A stretch of 50,342 bases of DNA from Stemphylium vesicarium (Eukaryota; Ascomycota; Dothideomycetes; Pleosporales; Pleosporaceae), in assembly GCA_004380135.1 (NCBI GenBank), contig QXCR01000187.1, positions 1 through 50,342 of the forward strand, given 5' to 3'. Position 1 is the first letter of the stretch. Each line of letters begins with the position of its first letter. The translations under genes were made by a program, and so were the position numbers. Shown here piece after piece: positions 21,584 through 32,605 of the stretch. The notes under the pieces were generated by a model. It did no database searches and had not been told where the DNA came from. It saw nothing but the letters and a program-made list of their open reading frames with translations.

Positions 21584-22120
21584 GCACCCGTGGTGGCATT
21601 TCTATACATTGGGGCCCGCGTCATAGGCGGTGCAAGCTGTCGCGGACTTTTCGGGGAAAAGGGTTTGGCAATGCTGTATGCTATAGATGTCTATTATCGC
21701 TCGGGTTACAGGATGGATGAGGGAACGGTATGTTAGGGCCTCGGCAGTTACTATGCGCTTGCAGGATCATGTTTGTAGAGTTTTAGAAAAGTTCATGTTT
21801 TTTTCTAAAAAAAAAAAAGTAGTTTTGGAGCAAAGGTTATAGCCAACATGGGGAAGCTCACGCCGCTTGACACATGCCCTAGCGGCCGAGGCTGCAATTG
21901 TTGCAGAACTGCGAGTCATGCGCAACTTTTGATGCGGCGGGGTGACTCTTACACGCCCACCCACACAACTCTGTACCCGCAGCAAGACTCGGCAGACTAC
22001 ACCATCTATAATATTCACTGACAAGAGCAATTCGAACGCTTGTCAAATAAACCCAAGCAAGAAATTTTACGCGTATACGCGACCGCACCGCCTACAAACA
22101 AACGCGCGAAGGATAGTACA
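21584..22120. other. intergenic, A12 tract
   Basis: About 540 bp between the MARVEL-type gene and the eIF2B gamma gene. An A12 run lies at 21807-21818. The region just before 22121 should be the promoter and leader of the translation-factor gene. No gene seen. Confidence 0.45.
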
Positions 22121-23957
22121 ATGCCTCACGCAACCAGTCTGCCTGCGCCAGGCTTCCAGGCACTGATTCTGTGCGGTCCTGGAGCCTCGTTCAGTACCTT
22201 TACATCTACGCCAAAAGATATACCAAAGGCGCTGCTGCCCATTGCAAATCGGCCCATGGTCTGGTACCCGTTGGAATGGTGCTATCGCATGGGCGTGACA
22301 GGTAACCTACACAAGAAAAAGTTGGTAACGAGACGGATAGCTCACAATGCGCAGACATTACAGTTGTAACCCCGCCGGAATCATTAGAGGCCATCGAGGC
22401 TGCCATGTCGCAAAACCCACATCTCACAACCCTCCCTTCACCGAAGCCAGACATTCTTGCCCCCAAGGACCTCTCGCACCAGACCAGTACCGGCGACCTT
22501 TTCCGACTACCCGAACTACAAAGCATAATTAAAGGCGACTTCATCGTGCTTCCCTGCGACCTCGTATGTGAGCTGGACGGCACCGCGCTAGCGGACGCAT
22601 GGATGATAGAGCAGGGCGGATTTGCAGGAGCGAGTGGGGGACTCGATCATAACGGCGGGAAGATCGCATACGGTGCCGGAGGAGAGAAGCTGGGGCGAAG
22701 AGGTGGAATGGGTGTGTGGTACGAGACCAAAGGCGAAGGCAGCAGAAAGAAAGAGGAGACGGATTTCATTGCGACAACACCGCTACCAAACTCGATCGTC
22801 CCCGTACCAACAGACTCATTACGGCGCAACATTTCGAAACTGGTATACTCTGTCCCCACAGATACGCTCAACGACATCACCGAAGAAAACAAGACATTCC
22901 CGCTCCGGCATTCGCTGATTCGGAGGCACGCGCGGATAAGAATGCTCACGACCCACCGAGACGCACACATCTACATCTTTCCCTATTGGGTTGTGGAGAT
23001 GATTAAGAAGAATGAAAAGTTTGAGAGTATAAGTGAGGAGGTTCTGGGGTGGTGGGCAAAGGCTGGCTGGCAGGATGGACTAGGGGAAAAGTTGGGTCTG
23101 CGACAGATATTGCAGGGCGAGGATGAGGTGTCAGACCATGGCTCCCAGGTCGTCGAAGAAGAGATCGACGTGTCCAAGTTCAGCACCACATATTCTGGTG
23201 ACGCCAAAGAGGAGGACGAAAGTGCGCCTGCAACACTAGCATCCAGAGTCACCAAATCCGCCAGCATACCCGAGTCCGCAAAGTCACTCACATCGAATAC
23301 AAAGCTCACAGTCCCGCCTATCCTAGCATACGTCCAGCCCTCAGGCCCTACAGAACCACTCATCCGCCGCGTCGACGACTCTCATCTTCTTCTGACCGTC
23401 TCTCTGCGCCTCGCAAAGCTGCAGTCGATCGAAGAAGCCGGCAAAGAAGCCTCCTCGCCATTTGCCCACCCATCGAAGATTGCTCACAAGGAGTCCATAC
23501 CCCGCAAGTGCCGTGTAGAAGCCGAGAACTCGCTTCTCGCAGACAACGTTATCGTGGAAGAAAAGACCAACATCAAAGAGAGCGTCATAGGATCGAATTG
23601 CAAAATCAGCGAAGGCGCAAGGCTACTGAGATGTCTGTTGATGGACGGCGTAGAAGTCGGGCCCAATGTACAACTCACTGATTGCATACTGGGTCGACGG
23701 TGTAAGATGGAGGGTGGAGATGCAAAGGATGGTGATAGGACTGCACTAAAGGACTGCGAGGTGCAGCATGGTCAGGTTGTGGAGTGGGGCAGTAAGTACC
23801 TATGTTGCTGTAATAACAAGGAGGCGATGCTAATGGTTGTACAGCTGAGGCGAAGAACGAGAAGTTTATGCGCTTTGATGTTGGAGATGATGTGGGGGAT
23901 GATGAGTTTGGTGGCGATGAGATGGATGCGGATGGCGAGGAGGGAATTGCGTTGTAA
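22121..23957 (+). CDS. GCD1: translation initiation factor eIF2B, gamma subunit
   Basis: Exons 22121-22301, 22355-23791 and 23845-23957 give 576 aa. The N-terminus has the nucleotidyltransferase-like start (Gln-Ala-Leu-Ile-Leu-Cys-Gly-Pro-Gly, then Pro-Lys-Ala-Leu-Leu-Pro-Ile-Ala-Asn-Arg-Pro) shared with sugar-phosphate nucleotidyltransferases. Near residues 420-520 come the hexapeptide repeats of a left-handed beta helix (Val-Ile-Gly-Ser-Asn-Cys-Lys-Ile-Ser, Cys-Ile-Leu-Gly-Arg). This is the layout of eIF2B gamma, which with epsilon forms the catalytic part of the GDP-GTP exchange factor for eIF2 in cytosolic translation. The C-terminus after the last intron is Asp/Glu-rich. Both introns have consensus ends and keep the frame. 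The start fits the family's short lead-in. Confidence 0.92.
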
Positions 23958-24298
23958 TGGACAACATGTCTCATGATATTTGAAGAGTGGTATATGAGCG
24001 CGCCTGATAAGTACAATGTGTAAAACGATTGAAATTGTCGGCACAACCGGCTCGATGCCAAGGATTAAACAAGAACACCACGAATACGACGTTGTACATC
24101 TATGACCAACTGGCTACGAGATCCGTGTGCTGATTCTAGAATAATTTTGATACCCGAGATGTCTCCGAGATCCCGTCGCAGCGTCGTCCCTGCATGGCGG
24201 GGTTACGCTAACGTCATCTGGACTCATTCGATCCCGACTTTGTCTATGCATACGCCACCATCGCATCTCATGAATCTGCAGTTCTCAACATCACGAGG

Positions 24299-26101
24299 AT
24301 GGCGCAGTCGCCTCTTACCGGCGTTGTACCCGGCATCATGATGCCGCCACGCTTCAATATTGAGCTCGATCGCACCGACCCCGACGTCCCGTTCCGCGCA
24401 TCACAGTCACATATCCATCACACATGGGCCCGGACGTTCCACTCGCGACCGGAGCTCTACATTCGCCCTCAGAGTCTCCAGGAAGTGCAGAAGGTGGTCA
24501 ACCTCGCACGGCGCATGCGGAGACGAGTGGTTACTGTAGGATGCGGACATTCGCCCTCAGATCTAACATGTACCTCGTCATGGATGATCAACCTGGACGA
24601 TTACAAGGAGGTGTTGAACGTGGACAAGGAACGCAAGACGATGACCGTGCAAGCTGGAATACGCATGCACGACTTGAACCTTCAAGCGAAATCCTATGGC
24701 TTGACAATGCCAAACTTGGGCTCTATCGATGACCAATCTCTAGCCGGAGCGATCGGGACAGCCACGCACGGCAGCTCGTTTAGTCATGGCCTCCTCTCTG
24801 ACCGCGTTCAGAGCTTGCGGATAGTATTGGCAAACGGCCAAGCGGTTCGATGCTCTCCGCAGCAGTCTCCCGACCTCTTCCGAGCGGCGCTCGTTTCGCT
24901 AGGCGCATTGGGTATCATTGTGGAAATCGAATTCCAAATGGTCGAGGCGAACAACGTCGAGTGGGTACAAACTATTCGGCCAATTGAGGACGTACTGGCA
25001 GATTGGAACAACGGGCTATGGACATCGAACGAATTCGTCAGAGTATGGTGGCTACCGTACATGAAGCGCGCAGTAGTATGGCGCGCAGACAAGACGAAAA
25101 AGGAACCCCGACAACCGGAATACAACTGGTACGGCGGCAGTGTCGGCTTCCACACCTACCACATTCTCCTCTGGATATCGCAATACGTCCCGCGCTTCCT
25201 CCCGTGGGTGGAATGGTTCGTCTTCGGCATGCAATACGGCTTCGAAGACGGAGCCATCATCTCCGCCGTCGGCGAACAACGTACCGAACTCCTCATGAAC
25301 TGCCTGTACTCGCAATTCGTCAACGAATGGAGTATTCCGCTCGATAAAGGCCCCGAGGCTCTAACCCGCATCACGAACTGGCTCCACGGTGACGAACAGT
25401 CCTCCGGCATCCCATTCAGCACAAAGGGCCTCTACGTCCACTCGCCCATCGAAGTCCGCATCGCTAACACCGTCAACCGAGAACCGCGCCCGTATCTAGA
25501 CACTTCGTACCCGGATCAACCCGCCCTGTATCTCAACGCTACTCTGTACCGCCCTTACGGCCAAGACCCACCGTGCCGCGAGCGCTACTACGAAGCGTTT
25601 GAGCACCTGATGAAGGAATACAACGGCCGACCTCACTGGGCCAAGAACTTCCAATCCGTAGATAACGCGTACCTATCCTCTGTCTATGGCGCCGATCTCG
25701 ACGAGTACAACCGCGTCCGCAATGAAGTCGACCCCGAAGGCATGTTCCTGGGTGCCTGGCACCGTCGCACCATCCTACCACCCAAAGCCGAGTTTCCGCT
25801 TCTGCCGCTTGAGGAGAAGGAGGTCGTGCGCCGCCAACGTCGCACTGGTGGTGTCGATTGGGTAGGGGAGATTGCGAGGACTTTTGATGACGGGTCGGAT
25901 GTCTTCGAGAAGGCGGGCAGTGAGTCGGGGGAGAGCTTCGATCTCATGGCTGATGCGGAGGCCCAGCAGAGTGTGCTGCTTGAGGGGCTGACGGATGAGC
26001 TAGTTGTTACTGAGGAGAGCTATGATAGCGTGGCGGAGAGGAGGCGGAGAGAGGGGACGGAGGAGTATGTTACTGGTACGAATGTGTTTAATAAGATGTA
26101 G
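24299..26101 (+). CDS. ALO1: D-arabinono-1,4-lactone oxidase
   Basis: An intronless 600-codon frame. The FAD-binding (PCMH) domain lies at about residues 50-215, with His84 in Gly-Cys-Gly-His-Ser-Pro, the position of covalent flavin attachment in this family. Ser-Leu-Ala-Gly-Ala-Ile-Gly-Thr-Ala-Thr-His-Gly follows. The ALO substrate domain then runs to about residue 490, including His-Trp-Ala-Lys and a final Asp-Pro-Glu-Gly-Met-Phe. The enzyme makes D-erythroascorbate from D-arabinono-1,4-lactone with O2, in the mitochondrial outer membrane in yeast. The C-terminal 110 residues are acidic and extend past the usual end near 530 aa. The start ATG at 24299 fits family length. Confidence 0.93.
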   Translation: MAQSPLTGVVPGIMMPPRFNIELDRTDPDVPFRASQSHIHHTWARTFHSRPELYIRPQSLQEVQKVVNLARRMRRRVVTVGCGHSPSDLTCTSSWMINLDDYKEVLNVDKERKTMTVQAGIRMHDLNLQAKSYGLTMPNLGSIDDQSLAGAIGTATHGSSFSHGLLSDRVQSLRIVLANGQAVRCSPQQSPDLFRAALVSLGALGIIVEIEFQMVEANNVEWVQTIRPIEDVLADWNNGLWTSNEFVRVWWLPYMKRAVVWRADKTKKEPRQPEYNWYGGSVGFHTYHILLWISQYVPRFLPWVEWFVFGMQYGFEDGAIISAVGEQRTELLMNCLYSQFVNEWSIPLDKGPEALTRITNWLHGDEQSSGIPFSTKGLYVHSPIEVRIANTVNREPRPYLDTSYPDQPALYLNATLYRPYGQDPPCRERYYEAFEHLMKEYNGRPHWAKNFQSVDNAYLSSVYGADLDEYNRVRNEVDPEGMFLGAWHRRTILPPKAEFPLLPLEEKEVVRRQRRTGGVDWVGEIARTFDDGSDVFEKAGSESGESFDLMADAEAQQSVLLEGLTDELVVTEESYDSVAERRRREGTEEYVTGTNVFNKM

Positions 26102-26506
26102 GTAGTATTTGGAGATGGCATGGGAGGGATGAAATGAATTACACCACTCAATTTCATGTTCATCGCTTTGCTGTGTTGCTTGAAAGGCATGTGTAACAAT
26201 GCAGACACAGACTTTTTGGTATTCAGCATGGTTTGTATATATCGTAAAACGGCACAAGAGACGTTTTCTTCGTCGAAATGGGCAATCATGTCCAGTTGTC
26301 CCACCAATGCGATCACAATCATCTCCCGTCCGAAATGCTCCTTGCAATTGAAGGCCTTCCGTCCCGCGAGGACGGCTGTCTGTTGGACATGTACGGCCGC
26401 ATATCCCCCTTCCACAGCACCCACGTTCTTCCTTCCTCTACCTGCCAAAAGGGCGCACGAGAGCCAGGCGGACGGGCGGTGCCGCGCCAGTCTTTGGACA
26501 TCATAG

Positions 26507-27390
26507 CTAGCGCATCCGGGGGCGGGGCGACGACCCTTCGCCGCGGACGTTGATGGCGAGGGCCATACTGATTGCAGATTTGCTTTCTTCTTGAGCTGGA
26601 TATCGCAAAATTAGAGTTGGAAAATCCCTACGCATGACATCTTTGCATACCTTGGGGGTCTTCACTTTGAGTAAAGAGAACTTGATGAAGGCAGGAGGGA
26701 GCCGCTCGGTGCTGCTGGTATGAGCAGACCAAGGACAACGAGTCTGAATTGTCCAGGACAGGGATTTCATTTGTATACTCATATTGGAACTTAGCATTAT
26801 TGATGGAATGGAGAAGGCTCGCAGCCAGCGGGGGTGTTTGAAGCGACAGGCTGGGAACTTTCTCTCGGGCTCGACTTGCATACTGTCAAAATCGTCGGGG
26901 TCCGCATCGAGGTCAAGATGCTCCATGATCGTGCGGGCATCGACTACCTCATCGTCCATCATTTGAAGCTCATCCAATCCGGAATCCTCCAAATCATGTT
27001 CATACTCCAAGCCCAGTTCTTCGGTCTTCTGATCCTCTCTATACCCTTCGTGAGCGCGTCCAAGAGAACTCGAATCTCAGCTGGATAACTGTCCGTGCTC
27101 GCATGAGCTTCCCTCAGGATTGCCGCTTCTGATAGAATGCCAGAAAGCCTCCGCTTGGACAGGGTAGCTTTCCGCGGGCTCCCAGTCAGCACATGTGTTG
27201 GCTAACGGGGTCAAAACCGTCATCCGACGGTACCGTGGCTTGTCGTAATTTTCCAACAGTTCCTTGGCTCCTTCGGCACATTCGGATTACTTGTCGTCAT
27301 CGTAGAGCTGGGTGAGTTCGTTGACGGCTTCCGTATAAGAACGGTCGATGCTATCCATTGCGCTGTTGAGGGTATTGCAGATTTGATGTG
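26507..27390 (-). pseudogene. remnant of an acidic helical protein gene with two in-frame stops
   Basis: One minus-strand frame reads as protein from about 27390 down to 26507, broken only by TAA at 27287-27289 and TGA at 27077-27079. The first part is helical (Asn-Ser-Ala-Met-Asp-Ser-Ile-Asp), the middle has Ala-Lys-Glu-Leu-Leu-Glu-Asn-Tyr and Pro-Arg-Tyr-Arg-Arg-Met, and the rest is strongly acidic. The pattern recalls small TPR-like proteins of unknown function common in Pleosporales, but this is from memory. Both stops are one C-to-T change from Gln (CAA) and Arg (CGA). The sequence below about 26800 looks like run-on rather than conserved protein. No intact start was found. Confidence 0.5.
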
Positions 27391-27715
27391 CGGGCGGGCG
27401 TAGGGATTTGTGTACTGTTCTATCAGTGACTTCAATACCGCAGCGGCAGATTTCACAATGCAATAGAGGGATTTGTGTACGTAGTCAAGTGGCCTGGTTA
27501 AAATCGAAGGCGGATGTGATGCAGACCTGGCAGAGTTCTTTCGCCTGTAGCGAGCCAACACGCAGCTGCGATGGAATCAAAGCCTGCGCGCAAACGACTC
27601 GATCAGGTGATGATCTGGTGTGCGTGCTGATCCTGACGTAGGTGAACGCTCATTCGCTATGTAGGTGCTGTTCCCAAGCACGCTTTTTCTCAATAGGCGG
27701 CGGTATATCTAGATC

Positions 27716-28055
27716 AGGCGATTTGCGGGAATGAGGCCAAGAAAGAAGGGAAAAAAGCTCGGAGAGCGTTCAATAAGTAGGGTGTTGGAAATGGCGAGGT
27801 TTTGGTGATTGCAATCTCCGAGAGCGGGAGTCGTGGCGTATCGTCTGGGTAGGTTTGTGAGTGCGGTGGTCATTGGTGGGTGGAGAGCTGTCGAGGTCCC
27901 CGACGGTGCACCATAGGGAGTTGCCATGGAGCTAGAGCCTGCGCGCAGAGGCTTGAATTAGGCGATGTGCGGGAATTAGGGAGGAAGAGTAAGGAGGAAA
28001 AGAGAGGAGAGCGTTCGACGAGTAAGATGTTGGAGATGGTGAGATTGCTCAATTC
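27716..28055. repeat. pair of diverged direct repeats, about 96 bp each
   Basis: Positions 27716-27811 and 27960-28055 align without large gaps at roughly 70-75% by eye (shared AGGCGAT.TGCGGGAAT, GAGAGCGTTC and GTGTTGGA/ATGTTGGA blocks). They are 244 bp apart. A weaker partial relative (AGCCTGCGCGCA block) occurs near 27580 and just upstream of the second copy, near 27938. The minus-strand shadows of both copies encode a similar short peptide, so this may be an old duplication of an exon or of a repeat fragment. Confidence 0.5.
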
Positions 28056-28491
28056 ACATATTGCTTTCTTGTGATGATGAAATAGCAGTTTGTAACTGTG
28101 GTTCAAATATTGTGATGTAGATTTTGAAAATCGTAAATCATCTCCTTCCATAACTATGTTTGCTTCCGTTTGAAGGAGTGTTGGTGTGCTAGCGCGCCGG
28201 TTTCGGCAAGGCGTCTTCGCGTCAGCCCCCGCCTCTTTGTGAGCTGCGACGACTACGCGACTTTGTGGTTTGCCCTTTCGTCCTCCGCGACGCCGCTCCA
28301 TGGCGACGGTCGCGTACAATTCGAATCCCCATTCGCAGCCTTGCGATGAAAATGCTGAAGGTACATGGCGAGCTGGGAAACCACCATGTTTGTGCGGGGA
28401 TTTGGTCAGTGAAGGTTACGAGGATGTCGTTCTCTTGGATCCTTTTCGCGAGACGGGATGCAGCCCACGTCCGGTCTCAACTATTCGAGCA

Positions 28492-28995
28492 TCAATCGGG
28501 CAATCTCTTCTCCCTCTCCGCACACACCTGGAAACCCTTCGCGATAGCAGCATGACTGGCCAGCCAGCCATCTCCTCCAAACTCAATCGCCTCCAAAAGG
28601 TCGCCCAGCTTGATGTTTCCCAGCTTTATCTTATACGCAACGCGATAGTTCGTCAAGACGGATCGAAAGTTCATCGACGCGTACATCGTCGGTACCGGGC
28701 CGAGCTGGAGCTCTTCGGCCTCACGAGCAGCCAATTTGTTGAAAGCGGTGATGATGTCGTACTTGTGCGATTCCCCGGGGCTGACGGTGGTGAGCTCGCT
28801 GAAGAAGTCGCGAAGGCTGAAGATGCCGATTGGTACTGTGCGGGCCGGTTTGATGACTCCTGATGGGGTTCGAGGCTTCTCTGACTTCTGTGGCTTCTGC
28901 AAGAGCATCTTCGTTGTCTCAGCGAGGATCTGAATGTCATCGCTGGAGACGGGGCCGTGATTGGCACGTGTGATGTGTGAGAAGATTACACCCAT
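28492..28995 (-). CDS. hypothetical protein, about 167 aa
   Basis: The ATG at 28995 opens a 167-codon frame without introns. It is a soluble mixed alpha/beta-like sequence with balanced composition; a Lys-rich segment follows residue 30 and the end is Lys-Arg-Leu-Pro-Asp. It has no signal peptide, transmembrane segment or known motif. An acceptor-like CACAG lies 8 nt before the ATG, so a 5' exon may exist. A plus-strand frame overlaps it almost fully (28270-28863) but is Arg-rich and looks like the shadow. It sits alone in a gene-poor stretch. Confidence 0.5.
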   Translation of the reverse strand: MGVIFSHITRANHGPVSSDDIQILAETTKMLLQKPQKSEKPRTPSGVIKPARTVPIGIFSLRDFFSELTTVSPGESHKYDIITAFNKLAAREAEELQLGPVPTMYASMNFRSVLTNYRVAYKIKLGNIKLGDLLEAIEFGGDGWLASHAAIAKGFQVCAEREKRLPD

Positions 28996-29901
28996 CTCCG
29001 GACTGTGAGGACGAGACAAGACACGGTCTGAATCCCCTGGGCAAACTGAAGTTTGCCATGGGGTCCGCGGCTTAATACTATAACCCCTCCCATCTCAGCT
29101 ACCGGTAGCGGCGCATCGTGCCGCATTGTTTGCGGAACCGCGGGGGTTGCTTTTGTCATCGTTTTGGGTTCAACCACGGGATGATCTCCATCGACCTGGA
29201 AACTAGGTTTCGCAACCCCGCAAAATCCATTATTGGGGATATCAGCAGACTGCTGGTCACATCTCTGATTTGACGTCCTTTCCGTCGTCTTCAAATGACG
29301 TAGCTGGTATCATGGAGGAGTCGCTTTCGATTCAAGCCCCCTGGCATGGAGCTGAAACAAATCCTGGTATTTTTGTCACGAGGCTACGGTGGATTTTCTT
29401 TTTTGAAGAAGATCAAAGCGTAACAAGAAGGATCTGACGGACCTTATCGTGGTCCAGGGACTGCTAAGAGAACGGTTCACTCTATTGTTGTCATGCATGC
29501 GAACCGGCAAAGGTCAGCATCCTTGCATCAACGATTTATCTCATTACGCGTCGAGGTGCCTGCACATGATCATCGTTACGACTGGGGCTTGACACTCAGC
29601 TCTGAATGCCTCCCTGGATTTCGGAACATGCCCGGGAACGCCTATATTCAGGATCGGCTTTGTTCCCGGTTCCGAGATCGTGGCCCCCAGGCAACATATC
29701 GTCTTCCTTGGCATGTTTATGCTTCACCTGGAATGGATTTCAAGAGGCTCTAGGAGCAAATACATTGACAACTACGAAGATCTGCCATACCGAGCTGCTC
29801 GCATTGCTCACCATCACCCTATTTCTCGAGACGTCCAAAGTATCGACCTTGCCTGTTCTTGCGCAACAGGCACTCATTGCACCAATAGCTCAACAAACTC
29901 T
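28996..29901. other. intergenic, no gene seen
   Basis: About 900 bp between the 5' side of the small unknown gene and the 3' end of the xylanase gene. Several overlapping short frames on the plus strand (29493-30087) are antisense or random; none has coding character. Confidence 0.45.
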
Positions 29902-30702
29902 TTAGCTGGTCTGCACGTAGATCTCGGAGCTGCCAGAGGACTGGTAGCCCTCGGTGGCGACGATCTGGTAGTAATGCTGACCGAGGTTCATGCCGTAACG
30001 GGACCAGGCGTTGAAGTGGTTCTGCATGTTCACGCTTCCACCGACGCGCTTCTGTGTGCGGACAGACCTATTGTAATCAGCATATGAGCCATTATTCTAC
30101 CGCTACAGCGATGACTTGCCAGTACTGCTGAAAGGTTCTTGTTCCGTCAATGGAGGGCTGGTTGACACGAGTAGAGGTGGAGATGTCGTAGGTACCGCCG
30201 TCAGTCTGGAAGCTACCCTTGCGCTGTGATCCACTGCTGGGGTTGTAGGTGCCGTAGGATTCGATCACATAGTACTCCACAAGCGGGTTCCGGGTCCAGC
30301 CGTAGACGGCGAGGTAGCCGTTGCCCTGAGGGTTGAAGCTTCCTCCGTAGTTGATGGTACTAGCGAGCCATGTTAGCGATCATCAAATCACTCCGCAAGC
30401 TTGATAACTTACCGGCCAGTTCCAGGGTTCCATCCCTTACCACCGACGAAGTTGCCAGTGTTCCTCCAGGTCACAGAGTACTTGCTGCCCTCACCCATGG
30501 TGTACTGAGCGGAGCCACCGCCATCGGTCCACCACGAGTAGAAGTATCCGTTGTTGTATCCCTCGGAGCTGGGAGTGGACTGGCGCTTCTCGAGGAGAGC
30601 AGTCGCGTTGCCATCGTCACGCTCAGTGAGGAAATCAAAGGGGGCAGCGAAGACGCTGGTGGTAGCCACAGCGGCGAGAAGAAGAGACTTGAAAGAGACC
30701 AT
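29902..30702 (-). CDS. secreted endo-1,4-beta-xylanase, glycoside hydrolase family 11
   Basis: Exons 30413-30702, 30120-30359 and 29902-30067 give 231 aa. Residues 1-20 are a signal peptide and Lys39-Arg40 is a Kex2-type propeptide site. The mature domain is a complete GH11 jelly roll: Tyr-Tyr/Trp-rich strands, nucleophile Glu125 in Pro-Leu-Val-Glu-Tyr-Tyr and acid/base Glu216 in Ala-Thr-Glu-Gly-Tyr-Gln. It cuts internal beta-1,4 bonds of plant xylan outside the cell. The first intron is GT-AG. The second must start with GC (GCAAGT) to restore the conserved Tyr-Trp-Ser-Val-Arg-Thr, so it is a GC-AG intron. A TATA-like CATATAAG lies about 65 bp upstream of the ATG. Confidence 0.96.
30068..30119 (-). 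other. GC-AG intron in the xylanase gene
   Basis: A 52-nt intron, minus strand, starting GCAAGTCATC and ending ATTACAATAG. The alternative GT donor 4 nt downstream (GTCATC) would break the frame against the conserved GH11 sequence Trp-Ser-Val-Arg-Thr. GCAAGT is the usual form of non-canonical GC donors. Confidence 0.8.
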
Positions 30703-32149
30703 TGTGAGTAGAGTGTTGCTGATGTGTGCCGGATGCCGTGATGATACTGATAGCGAGCAGCGATCTCCTTATATGCGAACGTCGAGTCTTAGTTAAGCCT
30801 GAATCGCAGGATGAACTCATACTGGAGGGTCATGAGATCTCATCTCGCGTGTGGCCTCCATCCGTCTTGGTGTACACGATGGTGGTTGGTGCAGGCATGT
30901 CATTTTGAACAGCTCGCCCCACGCACTGACCGGAAATACCAGATTAGGACGTATACAGCGCATCCACCGACCGAGTATCCAGCCTCAGCGGTCACTACAA
31001 TGAAAGACTGATCACAAAATCCCTCAACCCTTGCGCACATCTGCACGACACAATCAAAAAAGCATTGCTGTACCCGGTCTTTGCGCGCTGTCTGAACCCG
31101 GTTCAGAGGACGTTAATATAAAAGAACGCCACCAGGGTAGCCGCGGACGCCTTACCCCACACTCGTCAGAATGTATCAAAGACTACGAGAAACACCCGCC
31201 AGGCTAGGTATGCATCAGCGGCACATTTTCCAGGAGCGATGGCGCACGTGATGAAACATTGGGCGCTCGTAACGGAAGGCCTCGGCAGCGCTGCGGTTCA
31301 CCACCGGATAAATAGGTTCTGCCAAGAGCTATAGCAGCCGGCACATTTACCAGTACCTGCACACCACACACCAAGCGCGGTGGATATCTTGAGCGGAGAT
31401 GATGTATGGAGTGCATGAGTGGGTCCTCATGTCGGCAAGCCACGGAGAAATCTTCTGGAATGAAAACGCCACGCTGAACGACAGGATGACCATGTGCCTT
31501 GCGCAGATAACACGGACAACCGGATCTCCATCAGAAATTGCACAACCCAAATTTGTTTTCGACATTTTTGGTGCCATTCTACAATCCTTTCAGAAGGAGG
31601 TCCGGATGCCCGCCTTCTTCGGGCAGGTCGCGCATCAAAGCCAACACTAAACCCTATAGTCCGAACAGTTATAGCAGCGCTTCACCAAACTACTGCAATC
31701 CGGTGCAACACCGAGATCAAGCGCTGCACATCCAATGCCATAGTGTGAACTGCGATATTAGCCTGTGCTAATATTTGACACAACAGCCCGCCAGCATGAC
31801 GACTAACGGAAACGAACCGCCCTACGTTGAATGAACAACGGGTGACCGGGCTTTTGCTAACTACATGTTCTGTGAGATGGAACCGGTGGTCTTAGAGATT
31901 GCCGCTGGTGAACGTTCAGGGATAGCCTGGTTGGGCTGCGGCTGCGATATTGCGTCCACAACGTCTTGTGGGTGTCACGGCACAGATTTTGAAGAAAAAA
32001 AAGTAAATGGGAATGGAAGAGATAGGCGTCGATGGGTTGTAGAGAGATGTCGTTTCACACGCAAGCTGTGGAACGGAAGAGTAAAAGGAAAGATTATCAT
32101 TAAGCTATATGGACCAGATACTTCCGCCACTGGTCAGATTCCTATGCGC
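30703..32149. promoter_or_regulatory. long upstream region of the xylanase gene
   Basis: About 1.4 kb without a convincing gene. A TATA-like element lies at 30768-30775 on the minus strand. A GGCTAA hexamer (minus strand, 31757-31762) and a GGCTAG (31203-31208) fit the binding core of the fungal xylanase activator XlnR/Xyr1 (GGCTAR), but single hexamers are weak evidence. Confidence 0.35.
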
Positions 32150-32570
32150 CGCTGCCATACGCCCTATCCACATCCATCACGTTGTTTTCCCAATCCTATC
32201 CTCCTGGATTTGTGGAAGCGCCCTCTATGGCAGTAGCGAAACAAAAGCAATCACTAAACTACATGAACCAATCCACCATATTTCCTACGCCACCGCCATA
32301 CGCCATCCACATCCATCCTGCTATGTTTCCCAATCCTATCCTCCTGGCGTTGTGAACGCTGCATCCATGGCAGTGGCAATGGCAGTGGCAGTGGCGAAAA
32401 CAAAACAAACAAAAACCATCGCTAAAACATCTAGACCGATTACTGCAACCGCCCCGTTCGGCTTACTCCCTCAGCCAGTGTCGTACGCTGTATTCATATC
32501 CATCATGTTATTTTCCTGATACTATCCTCCTGGCTGTGTGGATGCGCTATGTGGGGCAGTGGTGGGAGAA
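32150..32570 (+). repeat. three diverged tandem repeat copies
   Basis: A CCATACGCC...CACATCCATC...CCAATCCTATCCTCCTGG pattern recurs three times. The shared CTCCTGG block falls at 32201, 32341 and 32527, giving periods of 140 and 186 bp. Each copy also has a downstream GGCAGTGG-like block, expanded into a short GGCAGT/GGCAAT microsatellite in copy two (about 32370-32395). Copies one and two are the most alike. No gene function is evident. Confidence 0.65.
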
Positions 32571-32605
32571 GAGGGAAGATGAGGGGCGGTGAGAGAGAGG
32601 GACGA

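Noticed and set aside
28310..28345. TTCGAATCC, a tRNA T-loop-like string
   Set aside because: No acceptor stem, D-arm or anticodon arm could be paired around it.
28270..28863. 198-codon plus-strand frame overlapping the small minus-strand gene
   Set aside because: Arg/Pro-rich, no motif, and almost fully antisense to the better-looking frame 28492-28995.
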